A DNA stretch of 64,000 nt, taken from contig JBARNH010000036.1 of assembly GCA_049802875.1 (NCBI GenBank), positions 13,487 to 77,486 on the forward strand, given 5' to 3'. Below, one piece after another: positions 1 through 8,270 of this stretch; the first letter of the stretch is position 1; the number at the start of each line of letters is the position of its first letter. A program made the position numbers and the translations under genes. The notes under the pieces are model-generated. The model saw nothing but the letters and a program-made list of their open reading frames with translations. It searched no databases and was not told the DNA's origin. Source of the stretch: Lutacidiplasma sp049802875. Lineage in GTDB: Archaea; Thermoplasmatota; Thermoplasmata; Lutacidiplasmatales; UBA184.

Positions 1-2
1 CG

Positions 3-545
3 GTCGATGACCGGCTCCGAACGAACCAGGCGCACATCTACGCGGTCGGGGACGTCGCCCGCCCCCCGATGTTGGCCCACAAATCGTACCGGGAGGGGGT
101 CGTGGCGGCCGAAGCGATCGCCGGTTTGCCGACGCGGTTTCAATTCCAGGCGATGCCGGGGGTGGTCTTCACGACCCCCGAGCTCGCCACCGTCGGACTT
201 TCGAAGGCGGACGCCGAGGGGCAGGGCCACGCCGCCCGCGAGGCAAAGTTCCCCTACGCCGCCTTGGGTCGAGCCCATGCGAGTCACTCGACCCAGGGGT
301 GGGTCAAAGTGGTGGGTGACGACAAGAGCGGGGCGTTGCTCGGCGTGCACGCCGCCGGTGAGCGGGCCGGCGAGTTCATCGCGGAGGCGGCGCATGCGAT
401 CGAGATGGGCGCGACGGTGCGCGACCTCGCGCTAACGATCCACCCCCATCCGACCTTCTCCGAGGGGCTCCAAGAAGCGGCGCTGCTTTGGTTGGGGGAG
501 CCGATGCACGTCGCCCGACGGAGGACGGATGCCACGAGTCGTTGA
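3..545 (+). CDS. lpdA: Dihydrolipoamide dehydrogenase, C-terminal part (cut by window start)
   Basis: The reading frame is open from the first bases, so the N-terminal FAD and NAD domains lie outside the window. The visible part starts in the FAD-binding segment IYAVGDVARPPMLAHK, typical of pyridine nucleotide-disulfide oxidoreductases. It continues into the dimerisation domain, which ends with TIHPHPTFSEGLQEAA; this carries the His-Pro-His-Pro-Thr active-site signature of the E3 subunit of 2-oxoacid dehydrogenase or glycine cleavage complexes. E3 reoxidises lipoyl groups with NAD+. The gene overlaps lipB by 17 bases, which ties it to lipoylation. The redox-active disulfide cannot be checked here. 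Mercuric reductase-like relatives are less likely because of the C-terminal signature and the lipB neighbour. Confidence 0.9.
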   Translation, partial: VDDRLRTNQAHIYAVGDVARPPMLAHKSYREGVVAAEAIAGLPTRFQFQAMPGVVFTTPELATVGLSKADAEGQGHAAREAKFPYAALGRAHASHSTQGWVKVVGDDKSGALLGVHAAGERAGEFIAEAAHAIEMGATVRDLALTIHPHPTFSEGLQEAALLWLGEPMHVARRRTDATSR

Positions 546-1203
546 TTGGGGGCAGCGCGAGTACGCCGACGCCTTGGCCGAGATGCGCTCGATGGTTCGA
601 GCGCGCCGGTCGGGGGCCAATGAGGACACGCTGATCCTGGTCGAGCACCCGCCGGTTGTGACCGTCGGGGTCGAAGGGGACGATGGCGAGGCGGCTCGCA
701 GCGGCTTTCCGGTGATCCCGGTCGAACGGGGCGGTCGCGGAACGTACCATGGACCCGGCCAGTTGGTAGGGTATCCGATCGTCCACCTCGACTACCGGAG
801 CCGGGACGTGCGTCGGTTCGTGCATGAGGTGGAAGAGGTCGTGGTCGACGCGCTCGCCGCGTACGGGGTCCGAGCGGGCCACGTATCGGGGCGCCACGGG
901 GTGTGGGTCGACGGGGAGAGGAAGATCGCGTCGATCGGCATCGCGGTGGACCATTGGGTGACGTTCCACGGTTTCGCGCTGAACGTCGACCTCGACCTGG
1001 CTCCGTTCGAACAGTTTCATCCGTGCGGGCTCAGCGGATCCGTCATGACGTCCCTCGCTCGCGAGCTCGGGCACCCGGTGTCGACCGCCTCCGTCAAGCC
1101 CGCGGTGATCCGCGCGTGGAACGAGCGGTTCGCTCGAGGGACCGGTTCGACCGCCGAGCGGACCGTCGAGACAAGGGCGGCGACAGTGTCGTCCTCGGCA
1201 TGA
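529..1203 (+). CDS. lipB: Lipoyl(octanoyl) transferase LipB
   Basis: LipB moves octanoyl (or lipoyl) groups from acyl carrier protein to the lipoyl domains of 2-oxoacid dehydrogenase or GcvH proteins. The 224-residue product has the family motif RGGRGTYHGPGQL (residues 67-79), the conserved lysine in GERKIASIGI (K132) and the catalytic cysteine in FHPCGLSG (C166). Length is normal for the family; the last 20 or so residues are a low-complexity tail. It overlaps the E3 gene by 17 bases and its TGA overlaps the next gene's ATG (ATGA), so the three genes are probably co-transcribed. An octanoyl-ACP donor is unusual in archaea, so the true acyl donor is open. Confidence 0.93.
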   Translation: MPRVVDWGQREYADALAEMRSMVRARRSGANEDTLILVEHPPVVTVGVEGDDGEAARSGFPVIPVERGGRGTYHGPGQLVGYPIVHLDYRSRDVRRFVHEVEEVVVDALAAYGVRAGHVSGRHGVWVDGERKIASIGIAVDHWVTFHGFALNVDLDLAPFEQFHPCGLSGSVMTSLARELGHPVSTASVKPAVIRAWNERFARGTGSTAERTVETRAATVSSSA

Positions 1204-2126
1204 GCCCCGCGTCGGGCCGGCCGCGGCTCCTACTGGTCGGCGGAGGTGGGGGGCTCGCGGGGCGATCGGTCGTTGAGGAGTTTGCGCCGGACTGGGCGAT
1301 CCGCTCCGTTCACCGGCATCCCGTGGCGTCCGAAGCCTCAACCCACGTGGAGTGGATCCGGGGGGACGCGCAGAGCATCACGGACTGGCGGACGCTGCTC
1401 GAGGACGTTGACCTCGTGATCAATCTCGCGTGGTACCGAGCCGGGAGCGCGCGGCGTTTCCGGTGGCTCGCGGACGGGCTGATCCGTCTCCTCCGCGCAT
1501 CGGAGGCGGCGCAGACCCCCCGATGGCTTCAGGTCAGCGTGCCGGACGCCCCGGAGCGGCTCGAGATCGGACTCCCCTATCTGACCCAGAAGCGCCGAGT
1601 CGACCGTGCTCTTGCGGAGAGTTCACTGTCGTACGCGATCGTTCGACCGACGATGTTGTTCGGCGCGAACGACAAGTTGATGACCGTGATGCTCCGGACG
1701 GTGGCTCGCTACCACCGCTTCCCGATGTTCGCGGACGGCGAGTACCACGTAAGCCCGATCGCTGCTCGGGACCTCGCTCGGATCCTCCGGCGCGAGGCGA
1801 GCCTCACCGCCCGCCACACCGTGAGTGCGGGCGGGCCCACTCGATGGCGGTACCGCGACCTCACGGACCGACTGTTCACGGTCCTCGGTCGAACCCCTCG
1901 ATATCTCCGCTTCTCCGCTCGGGGTGGCGTGCGACTCGCGCGGCTGCTCGAAACGTTCGGTTCGACGCTGCTCTACGCCTACGAGGTCGAATGGCTGGTG
2001 TCGGATCTTCTGGGGCTTCCCCCGTACGAGGGTCTCGACCGCCCGCTCGCCCCAGTCGAAACGTTCCTCTCCGTGGAGGCGGTCCGATACCCTCCCGGGA
2101 GCTCGGCGCGCGCTCGGCAGTATTAA
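1200..2126 (+). CDS. NAD(P)-binding epimerase-like protein (atypical SDR)
   Basis: The 308-residue product begins with a Rossmann nucleotide-binding loop, LLLVGGGGGLAG, and looks like an extended or atypical short-chain dehydrogenase such as the NDUFA9/YbjT group. Residues YLTQK provide a YxxxK-like pair. Segments such as IVRPTMLFG and HVSPIAARDLARIL match the second half of NAD-dependent epimerases. I chose the ATG at 1200 because it overlaps the lipB stop (ATGA) and directly precedes the Rossmann motif; the frame is open further upstream but only as antisense-like sequence over lipB. Substrate unknown. Flavin- or quinone-related redox roles are possible but not shown. Confidence 0.75.
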   Translation: MSPASGRPRLLLVGGGGGLAGRSVVEEFAPDWAIRSVHRHPVASEASTHVEWIRGDAQSITDWRTLLEDVDLVINLAWYRAGSARRFRWLADGLIRLLRASEAAQTPRWLQVSVPDAPERLEIGLPYLTQKRRVDRALAESSLSYAIVRPTMLFGANDKLMTVMLRTVARYHRFPMFADGEYHVSPIAARDLARILRREASLTARHTVSAGGPTRWRYRDLTDRLFTVLGRTPRYLRFSARGGVRLARLLETFGSTLLYAYEVEWLVSDLLGLPPYEGLDRPLAPVETFLSVEAVRYPPGSSARARQY

Positions 2127-2128
2127 GG
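2121..2128 (+). promoter_or_regulatory. TATA-like box of the HsdR-N-like gene
   Basis: TATTAAGG lies 27-34 bases upstream of the ATG at 2155. That is the archaeal TATA spacing expected when transcription starts at or next to the start codon (leaderless mRNA). It overlaps the end of the preceding gene. Confidence 0.5.
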
Positions 2129-2154
2129 TCGGTCGCCGCCTTCGTAAATCACCC

Positions 2155-3078
2155 ATGGAAGCAGTCGATCTCAGCCGGCGCCTCGGAGACTTCGGTCAGG
2201 TAGCAGGGGAGGTTCTCCGGGACGTAGAGGATGTCACCGAGCAGCAGATCCGGCACTGGATCGTGAACCCGTTCCTGGTCGCGCTCGGCTGGAACCCCGA
2301 CGACAAGAAGCAGGTCTACCTCGACTTTCCCGTGCCGTCCGGTGAGGGCCACATCGACTACGCCCTCTACAATTCCGAGGGCCAACCTCGGCTCTTCCTC
2401 GACGTCCGCGAGCGCACGGCGAACGTCACCGACCCGGGCAAGGTCGCAGAACAGGCGAAGCAGGCGAAGGTCCCTCTCGTACTTCTGACGAATGGGAGGG
2501 AATTCTCCCTCTGGTTCGTGGGCAACGAGGAGGTGCCGGGGCCGCTCTTCGTCCTTCCGATCGCCGACCTCGCCGACAACGCCGAGGCGCTTCTCGGGCT
2601 GACCGCGGATTACCGCCTCTCCGATACGGGCATTCAGCAGCTGCGCCGGAGCGCGATCCGCCTCGCCGTCCTCGTCATGCTCGAGGAGAACTCGGAGAAG
2701 ACGTTCGACGCCATGGTCGAATGGGTCCAAGGGCAGGTCTCGCCCGGGGCGCTCGACGACACGACCGAGCAGGCGATCCGAGACGCGACGATGATCTGGC
2801 TCACGGAGGAGCACCTTGTCCTCCCGGCGTTCCAGCCGAAGGAGGGTAAGCGCCTCCACGAATTGCGCACCACCACTCCGCGGGACTGGGAATCGTTCCC
2901 CCGGGGCCCGCCGGGAACTTTCCAGTACAAGTACGACACCGCCAAGATCCTCGACCTGCGCCAGGGCGCCAAGGAGGTCCGCGAACAGCTCCGTTTGCAG
3001 GGGCTCCGGACTCCCACGGCGACGAGCTTCGGCGGTTTCTACCACGCCCTCCGGCACCGCGCGGGATTGGGCAAGTAG
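2155..3078 (+). CDS. HsdR N-terminal-like (restriction endonuclease fold) protein
   Basis: The 307-residue protein resembles the stand-alone type I restriction enzyme R N-terminal domain family. It has VTEQQIRHWIVNPFL (residues 27-41), then GHIDYALYN with the motif-II aspartate (D68), then RLFLDVR (residues 79-85). In active members the last motif reads E-x-K; here it is D83-V-R85, so catalysis is doubtful. The C-terminal half (about residues 120-307) is alpha-rich and has no domain I recognise. No methylase or specificity gene is adjacent, so this is not a complete restriction system. It may be a nucleic-acid-binding regulator. The start is set by the TATA-like box about 30 bases upstream. 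Confidence 0.65.
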   Translation: MEAVDLSRRLGDFGQVAGEVLRDVEDVTEQQIRHWIVNPFLVALGWNPDDKKQVYLDFPVPSGEGHIDYALYNSEGQPRLFLDVRERTANVTDPGKVAEQAKQAKVPLVLLTNGREFSLWFVGNEEVPGPLFVLPIADLADNAEALLGLTADYRLSDTGIQQLRRSAIRLAVLVMLEENSEKTFDAMVEWVQGQVSPGALDDTTEQAIRDATMIWLTEEHLVLPAFQPKEGKRLHELRTTTPRDWESFPRGPPGTFQYKYDTAKILDLRQGAKEVREQLRLQGLRTPTATSFGGFYHALRHRAGLGK

Positions 3079-3147
3079 ACCAGCTGGGCGAAGGGCCGGT
3101 CCGGCGTCGGCGATAGTTTCCTATCCCACGAGACCCTTAGGGTCACC

Positions 3148-3390
3148 ATGGCACCACCCCCGCCCCCGGCGACTCCCGAAACCAACCTCTTCCAGGACTT
3201 CGTTCAAGCGATCGCGGACCGTCACGGACAGATGGACATCCGGCTCGAACATCTCTCGCTCCGCCTGCCGCTCCTCAAGGAGAGCGTGGAACTCAACGGC
3301 ACGATCTCGGTCTCGGTGCACATGCGCGAGCTGACGGACAAGGAAAAGCAGGCCCGCGTTGCCAAGGAACTCAGGACGCTCGCTCGCTGA
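3148..3390 (+). CDS. Small hypothetical protein, 80 residues
   Basis: The protein has a proline-rich start (residues 1-12) followed by an amphipathic, charged body: LFQDFVQAIADRHGQMDIRLEHLSLRLP, then a beta-like stretch GTISVSVHMREL, then a basic C-terminal helix. Codon use matches the neighbours, with high GC at third positions. I do not recognise the family. It lies 69 bases downstream of the HsdR-N-like gene on the same strand and may share its transcript. Confidence 0.65.
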   Translation: MAPPPPPATPETNLFQDFVQAIADRHGQMDIRLEHLSLRLPLLKESVELNGTISVSVHMRELTDKEKQARVAKELRTLAR

Positions 3391-3449
3391 CCCCGCGACC
3401 ACCGGCGGGGTCTCGCCCCCGCCCCGCCGTTTCGTTACGTTTAATACGC

Positions 3450-3698
3450 ATGAGTGCGCGTTTATTTTCGATGGCGCTGAGCGCGAACTCCGCATCGGGT
3501 CACCCCTGCGTGACCTCCCGTTGCGGACATCCGGACGCCGACCACGTCGCTACCCCCGAGCTCGCGTCGCCCAGTGAGGTCGTCGTGTGGTGTGTCTCTT
3601 GTCGTCGCCACGAGGTCTTACGCCCGCGCCGCTTCCGGTTGCCGTGGGCGCGGACCGTTGCGCCCCCGACCCGCCAACGACATTCTCGCGCGAGCTAG
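3450..3698 (+). CDS. Possible small cysteine-rich (zinc-binding?) protein
   Basis: This 82-codon frame sits in the otherwise gene-free stretch 3391-3837. It contains PCVTSRCGH (CxxxxCxH) and later VWCVSCRRHE (CxxC followed by H), a spacing that could bind zinc, and ends in an arginine-rich tail. The start region is AT-rich (GTTTAATACGC) but no TATA box sits at the usual distance. It could be a genuine small zinc-ribbon protein or a chance frame in GC-rich DNA. The rest of the interval shows nothing else I can support. Confidence 0.3.
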   Translation: MSARLFSMALSANSASGHPCVTSRCGHPDADHVATPELASPSEVVVWCVSCRRHEVLRPRRFRLPWARTVAPPTRQRHSRAS

Positions 3699-3837
3699 TG
3701 CTTCGCTGAGGAGCGCCGTACGGCGTCGGGGATGTTGGTCACGCGCTTCCTATCGCGAAAACCATTCGCCGCGTCAGGGAGCCCGGCCCCCGTCGTCCGG
3801 TGGATCCGATGCGAAGGGAGGCTCCCTCACCTCAGAT

Positions 3838-4371
3838 TCATCCGACCTTGCGATCGTTCCTATGCGCTCGCGAGAGCCAGGGAGGTTCGGGTAAAGGGGC
3901 ACCGTCCAAGTGGGCGCACAACCGGTCGAGGAAGTCGTTGAAGCCGCGGACGAAGGTCTCGGCCGAGCGTCGACTCAACTTGCGGTGGGTCATCACCAGC
4001 AGGGTCCCGTCCTCGACCGCACTCAACTCCCAGCGGACCACCGAGTTCTCCCCTTGAGGGATCCCGGACCCCGGCGCGACATTCCACTCGTATTCGTAGA
4101 TCCGGGGAGGGGTCCACTCCAAGACCCGGCCCCGCGCTCGGAGCTCATTGGGATGTTGGAACTCCACGATGCCATGAGCGGAGTCGCGCGACACCTTCGC
4201 CATGTACCAGAGCTCGAGCTGCTCCGGGTCCGTGATGGCCTCCCAGACGTCTTCGATCGGATGACGGAGGAGGCGCCGGAAGACGAGCGTTGCGCCTTCC
4301 GGGTCCACGTGGAGCAGTCCCGGCCCCCCCACCGCCCCCGGGACGGCGTCGTTCGAGGAGGTCGCACTCAA
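3838..4371 (-). CDS. SRPBCC/AHSA1-family protein coupled to ArsR regulator
   Basis: The 177-residue product has the AHSA1 (activator of Hsp90 ATPase homologue) START-like fold: PIEDVWEAITDPEQLELWYM early, VLEWTPPRIYEYEW in the middle strands, and a C-terminal helix ETFVRGFNDFLDRLCAHLD. Such proteins bind hydrophobic ligands and are very often paired with an ArsR regulator, as here. I propose a TTG start at 4371 overlapping the ArsR stop (TTGA); an internal GTG about 14 codons later is the alternative. The frame stays open upstream through arsR, but that part is out-of-frame shadow. Confidence 0.8.
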   Translation of the reverse strand: MSATSSNDAVPGAVGGPGLLHVDPEGATLVFRRLLRHPIEDVWEAITDPEQLELWYMAKVSRDSAHGIVEFQHPNELRARGRVLEWTPPRIYEYEWNVAPGSGIPQGENSVVRWELSAVEDGTLLVMTHRKLSRRSAETFVRGFNDFLDRLCAHLDGAPLPEPPWLSRAHRNDRKVG

Positions 4372-4697
4372 GGCCGCCGCTCCTGCCGGGCTCGCTTCCG
4401 AGCATCCAGGTGGGCTTCCAGCGAATCCAGTTCCGTCTCCCAGAACCCCCGATATTTCGAGATCCATGCGTCGATCGGAGCAAGGCCCTCCGAACGGAGC
4501 GAGTACACCCGGTGTCGGCTCACCTGACGAACGCGTACCATGCCGACCTCGCGAAGGACCCGAAGGTGCCGAGACATCCCGGGTTGACTGACCCGGGGGA
4601 ATGCACTCCCCAGCTCCCCCGCGGTCCGCTCCCTTCGAGAGAGAAGGTCGAGGACCTCCCGCCGCGTTTGGTCCGATAAGGCTCCGAAAGCGTCCAT
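4368..4697 (-). CDS. ArsR-family winged-helix regulator
   Basis: The 109-residue protein is a classic ArsR-type winged helix: ALSDQTRREVLDLLSRRERT, recognition helix region VSQPGMSRHLRVLREVGM, then the wing VRVRQVSRHRVYSLR. No cysteine cluster is visible, so metal sensing is unlikely. This subgroup is usually paired with AHSA1/SRPBCC proteins. A TATA-like box 29-38 bases upstream suggests a leaderless mRNA. The gene is divergent from the VOC-fold gene and may control both directions. Confidence 0.88.
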   Translation of the reverse strand: MDAFGALSDQTRREVLDLLSRRERTAGELGSAFPRVSQPGMSRHLRVLREVGMVRVRQVSRHRVYSLRSEGLAPIDAWISKYRGFWETELDSLEAHLDARKRARQERRP

Positions 4698-4725
4698 GGG
4701 TCCGATGGTAGCTCATACCGTGGTA

Positions 4726-4735
4726 CGTATTTATG
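4726..4735 (-). promoter_or_regulatory. TATA-like box of arsR
   Basis: Read on the minus strand, CATAAATACG lies 29-38 bases upstream of the arsR ATG. Between the box and the start is TACCACGGTATGAGCTACCA, with imperfect dyad character, a reasonable place for ArsR autoregulation. Confidence 0.5.
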
Positions 4736-4817
4736 GCCCGCCCGCCAATTCGAGCGTCTCGACTGAACTACCGGCGCCGTTGAGTCCACTGCCGGCCCTT
4801 TCCACATAATGACACGG

Positions 4818-4826
4818 TTATATATC
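4818..4826 (+). promoter_or_regulatory. TATA box of the VOC-fold gene
   Basis: TTATATATC is the clearest TATA box in this part of the window. Transcription would start near 4848, leaving a leader of about 30 bases that contains a purine-rich Shine-Dalgarno-like GGGGAGAAGAGG just before the ATG at 4881. Confidence 0.6.
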
Positions 4827-4880
4827 TGACCCGATTTCGGACCTTCGCGCGGGCGCGGACGACCAAAGGGGAGAAGAGGT

Positions 4881-5297
4881 ATGGACGGGAAGATCTCAGC
4901 GGTTTCCCTCGTAGTGACGAACCAGGCGAAATCCCTCGCCTTCTTCACGGAGAAGGTCGGGTTCGAGAAGAAGACCGATGTCACCGGCCCCGGTGGATAT
5001 CGGTACGTGACGGTCGGAGTCAAGGGGCAAGAGCTCGAGATGGCGCTCTTTGAGGCTGGCTCGGCCGTTGATCCTGTCACGAAGGATTGGTCGAAGCGTT
5101 GGGCGCCCGGAAGCATGCCCCCGATTACGAACTTCGTCGGCGACTGCCGCAAGACCCATCAGGAACTGAGCGCCCGGGGAGTGGAGTTCCTGATGCCGCC
5201 GACGGATCACCCCTGGGGGACCGCAGCGACGTTCAAGGACCTCGACGGGAATCTCTTCTCGATCAGCCAACTCGGTGGTAGGTCGCCCAAGACCTAG
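4881..5297 (+). CDS. VOC-superfamily (glyoxalase/bleomycin resistance-like) protein
   Basis: The 138-residue protein has the paired beta-alpha-beta-beta-beta modules of the vicinal oxygen chelate fold: ISAVSLVVTNQAKSLAFFTEKVGF at the start and ARGVEFLMPPTDHPWGTAATFKDLDGNLFSI at the end. The terminal module ends in the usual DLDGNLFSISQ strand. Likely metal ligands are spread across both modules, but the enzyme's substrate cannot be read from sequence. It is divergent from arsR/AHSA1, a common partnership in bacteria and archaea. A strong ribosome-binding site precedes the ATG. Confidence 0.85.
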   Translation: MDGKISAVSLVVTNQAKSLAFFTEKVGFEKKTDVTGPGGYRYVTVGVKGQELEMALFEAGSAVDPVTKDWSKRWAPGSMPPITNFVGDCRKTHQELSARGVEFLMPPTDHPWGTAATFKDLDGNLFSISQLGGRSPKT

Positions 5298-5334
5298 AAG
5301 TGGCGCCGCGACTTTTCGAGCCCCACGGGGGCGT

Positions 5335-6036
5335 CTAGTAGACGTGCGCAACGTAGCCGATCAGATAGCCCGCGAACCCCGCTCCGAGGCCGATGAGCAG
5401 CATGCGGAGTCCGCTTTTCCATAGGGACCCCACGGTGATGCGGGCCTCGTACCACCCGATGCCGAAAAGCGCGATCGCGCTCACGATCACCGCACCGATG
5501 GCGGAGGTCTCGATGGAGAATTGCGGTACGAGGAACGGAACGATGGGGATGGCCGACCCGACGAGGGTCGCGGCGAGCACGACCAGAGCGCTGTTCAGCG
5601 GCTGGGTTTCGGAGACCGTTGCGAGATTGAGCTCGAAAGCCATCATCAGGTCGAGCATCGCCTTGGGTTTGGCCTCGATTTTCTGGACCATCTCCTCGAG
5701 CTCGTCGCCCTCGAACCCCCAGTTTCGGAAGATCGTCCGGACCTCTTCCCGTTCCATCTCGGGGATCGCCTTCATTTCGTCGAGCTCCTTCCGGCGTTCG
5801 GATTCGTAGACCCGCCGACGGGCGAGGGTCGAGGTATACGCGACCGCGCCCATCGACACCGACTCTGCGCCCAGCGCGGCGAGCGCGCCGATGATGATGA
5901 TCGTCGTATCGTGGGTCGCGGCCGAGAGGCCGAGAAGGATTCCGAGGACGTTGACCATACCGTCCTGGCTACCGAGAATGAAGTCCGAGAGCAGTCCGGG
6001 GCGGACGTGCATCTCGTGGCGAGGCGACATTGACAT
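5335..6036 (-). CDS. VIT1/CCC1-family iron/manganese transporter
   Basis: The 233-residue membrane protein begins RPGLLSDFILGSQDGMVNVLG, the VIT1/CCC1 signature. Two helices follow, then a cytosolic charged segment of about 65 residues (ARRRVYESERRKELDE through KAMLDLMMAFEL) rich in Glu and Met, matching the metal-binding domain of plant VIT1. Three more helices close the protein. The family exports Fe2+ or Mn2+ from the cytosol by proton antiport. The frame is open to 6141, but I chose the ATG at 6036, which has GGTGGGG just upstream and leaves a normal-length protein. Confidence 0.9.
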   Translation of the reverse strand: MSMSPRHEMHVRPGLLSDFILGSQDGMVNVLGILLGLSAATHDTTIIIIGALAALGAESVSMGAVAYTSTLARRRVYESERRKELDEMKAIPEMEREEVRTIFRNWGFEGDELEEMVQKIEAKPKAMLDLMMAFELNLATVSETQPLNSALVVLAATLVGSAIPIVPFLVPQFSIETSAIGAVIVSAIALFGIGWYEARITVGSLWKSGLRMLLIGLGAGFAGYLIGYVAHVY

Positions 6037-6184
6037 CGCCCCACCAACGTTCCCGATATGAGGGTGGCGGAGTTCTATTTCTACCGGTCCCCGCGGGCCG
6101 CGAGTTCCTCGCTTACCCGAGGGTAGGCTCCTCGCAAACACCTAAATCCTGCGACGGGTCGAATACGCCGGAAGGCTCTATTGG

Positions 6185-7690
6185 ATGACGTCTTCTTCCC
6201 CCTCCTCTCCCGCCGGAACCGCCCCGCCGTCGGCCCAACGAAATGAATCGGCCGTAATCCTCCTCACGACGATCGGGACGCTGATGGTCGCGGTCGACAG
6301 CACGATCGTGATCCTGGCGCTGCCCACGATGGCGCGGGACCTCGCCGCCCCACTCTCCTCGATCATCTGGACGATCCTGATCTATCTGCTCATCACCGCG
6401 GCGCTCACGACCCAGGCCGGGCGCCTCGGCGACATGCTCGGCCGGGGTGGCGTCTACAACGCCGGTTTCGCGGTCTTCACGATTGGCTCCGGGCTCTCGG
6501 GATTCGCTCCGTCCGCGGAGACCCTGATCGGGGCGCGGGCCGTTCAGGCGATCGGCGGCGCTCTCGTGTTCGCGAACTCCGGTGCGCTGATCGCGACGGT
6601 GTTCCCTCCCGAGCGCCGGGGACGCGCGTTCGGGTTCTTGGTCTTCGGGTGGAGTGTCGGGGCGATCCTCGGCATTCTCCTCGGAGGGGTCATCACGACG
6701 GAACTCGGCTGGCGGTACATCTTCTTCATCAACCTCCCGATCGGCGTTGCCGCAGTCGCTCTCGGGCTCCGAACCCTCCCGAAGACCGTGCGAGTACGGA
6801 CCGGGTTCGATGTGGTGGGCTTTGCACTCTTTTCCGCGATGTTGGGTCTCCTCTGCTACGGGATGATCGAGCTCGCCATCTTCGGAACCTCGCTGCTCAA
6901 CTTTTCCTATCTTGCCGCCGGGATCGTACTGGTTCCGGTGTTCGCGGTCGCCGAAATGCGGACCTCCCGACCCATGCTCGAATTACGCGCGCTCAAGAAT
7001 CGACTGCTCGGGTTCTCCCTGCTCGCGGGCCTCCTTCAGGCCCTCGGATATCTCTCGGTGGTCTTTTTGCTCACGCTCTACCTTCAGGGATTGAGGGGCC
7101 TCTCCCCACTGAACGCCTCGCTGCTCTTGGTCCCGGGGTACCTGGTGGGTGCCGTGCTAGGGCCGACGATGGGTCGCAACGTCGACCGCCGCGGGGCACG
7201 ACTCCTCGCGACACTGGGTATCTTGTTCATGGCCGCGGCGGTACTCGCCTATTCTTTGCTCGACGCCTCCGCCTGGCTGGGATGGATCCCAATCATCTCC
7301 CTTCTTTCAGGGATCGGAAGCGGAATGTTCTATCCGGCGAACACGACGGCAATCATGAGCCAAGCCACCCCCAGCACCTTCGGGTCGATCAGCGGCCTCC
7401 GCGTGACGCTCAGCAATATCGGCACGCTGCTGAGCTTCGTCTTTGCGCTGACGATCGCGTCGGCGAGCATTCCCCGAGCCCTCGCATACCAGGTCTTTCT
7501 GGGGACCACGAATCTGGTCGGCGGGATCGGGGCGGATTTCCTGACCGGGATTCACGCGGCCCTCTACGGCTCGGCTGCCATTCTCGGAGTTGCCGCCATC
7601 CTTTCTTGGTCGAGAGGGAGGGTCGTCCCGGTCTCGCATCGGACCGCGACGCCGTCGGGCGCACCCCCCCTCGCGCCGGGGAGCCCCTAA
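6185..7690 (+). CDS. MFS drug exporter, 14-TM DHA2 (EmrB/QacA) type
   Basis: The 501-residue polytopic protein shows the DHA2 hallmarks: AVDSTIVILALPTMARDL in helix 1 (motif D1), GRLGDMLGRGGVY in loop 2-3 (motif A), and a motif-C-like VGAILGILLGG in helix 5. About 14 hydrophobic helices can be counted. It should act as a proton-driven exporter of small toxic compounds across the cytoplasmic membrane; substrate unknown. It is divergent from the VIT1-like gene with about 150 bases between them. No regulator is directly attached. Confidence 0.9.
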   Translation: MTSSSPSSPAGTAPPSAQRNESAVILLTTIGTLMVAVDSTIVILALPTMARDLAAPLSSIIWTILIYLLITAALTTQAGRLGDMLGRGGVYNAGFAVFTIGSGLSGFAPSAETLIGARAVQAIGGALVFANSGALIATVFPPERRGRAFGFLVFGWSVGAILGILLGGVITTELGWRYIFFINLPIGVAAVALGLRTLPKTVRVRTGFDVVGFALFSAMLGLLCYGMIELAIFGTSLLNFSYLAAGIVLVPVFAVAEMRTSRPMLELRALKNRLLGFSLLAGLLQALGYLSVVFLLTLYLQGLRGLSPLNASLLLVPGYLVGAVLGPTMGRNVDRRGARLLATLGILFMAAAVLAYSLLDASAWLGWIPIISLLSGIGSGMFYPANTTAIMSQATPSTFGSISGLRVTLSNIGTLLSFVFALTIASASIPRALAYQVFLGTTNLVGGIGADFLTGIHAALYGSAAILGVAAILSWSRGRVVPVSHRTATPSGAPPLAPGSP

Positions 7691-7742
7691 TCGGAGCTGG
7701 CGTTCGCCGCCTTCGCGGGAATCGTGCCGAAGCGCCATGGAC

Positions 7743-8198
7743 TCAGTTCGAATTTCGAGAAGCCGCTCGACGCGGCCGATGCCGCAATTGGCGGAGAGCG
7801 TCGTCGAGGATTCGATTGTGATCGAACGCAAGCCGCCCCACGTGCCGGAGCAGGATCCACCGGGCTTCCTTGGCGTCGTCTCCACCCGAGGGAGTCTCGA
7901 CGCGCCCCTGCATGTGAAACACGACGGACGTGGTCGGCTTTCGCGGATCACGCCTCGGTCCCGAGTACACCCCTACGAGGCCGAGCGGCCGAGCTCGCAG
8001 TCCGGTTTCCTCCAGGAGTTCCCGGACCACGGCCTCCTCTACGGTCTCTCGCAGCTCCACGAACCCGCCCGGCAGAGCCCAGTGCCCTCGGAACGGAGGG
8101 TTGCGTCGGCGCACTAGCAGTACTCGGCCCCCATGGATCCAGACGGCGTCCACGGTGAGTGCCGGGCTCTGATATCGCGGGGACACGGCTCGTGCCAC
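7743..8198 (-). CDS. Nudix hydrolase (ADP-ribose/dinucleotide type)
   Basis: The 151-residue protein has a complete Nudix box, GGFVELRETVEEAVVREL followed by LEETGL, with all catalytic glutamates. The preceding DAVWIHGGRVLLVRRRNPPF is typical of ADP-ribose pyrophosphatase-like members. It would hydrolyse a nucleoside diphosphate linked to another group. The start is GTG at 8198, supported by GGAGGCG about eight bases upstream. It is convergent with the MFS gene. Exact substrate not determinable. Confidence 0.88.
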   Translation of the reverse strand: MARAVSPRYQSPALTVDAVWIHGGRVLLVRRRNPPFRGHWALPGGFVELRETVEEAVVRELLEETGLRARPLGLVGVYSGPRRDPRKPTTSVVFHMQGRVETPSGGDDAKEARWILLRHVGRLAFDHNRILDDALRQLRHRPRRAASRNSN

Positions 8199-8270
8199 GC
8201 GCCGCCTCCATATGAACGGGAACGACCCGGGCGCCCTTCCGGCAGACTCCGGTCGACGGTCGGAGGGAAG

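Noticed and set aside
376..1341. 321-residue minus-strand frame over lipB
   Set aside because: Arg/Pro/Gly-rich shadow of lipB, which has all its catalytic motifs on the plus strand.
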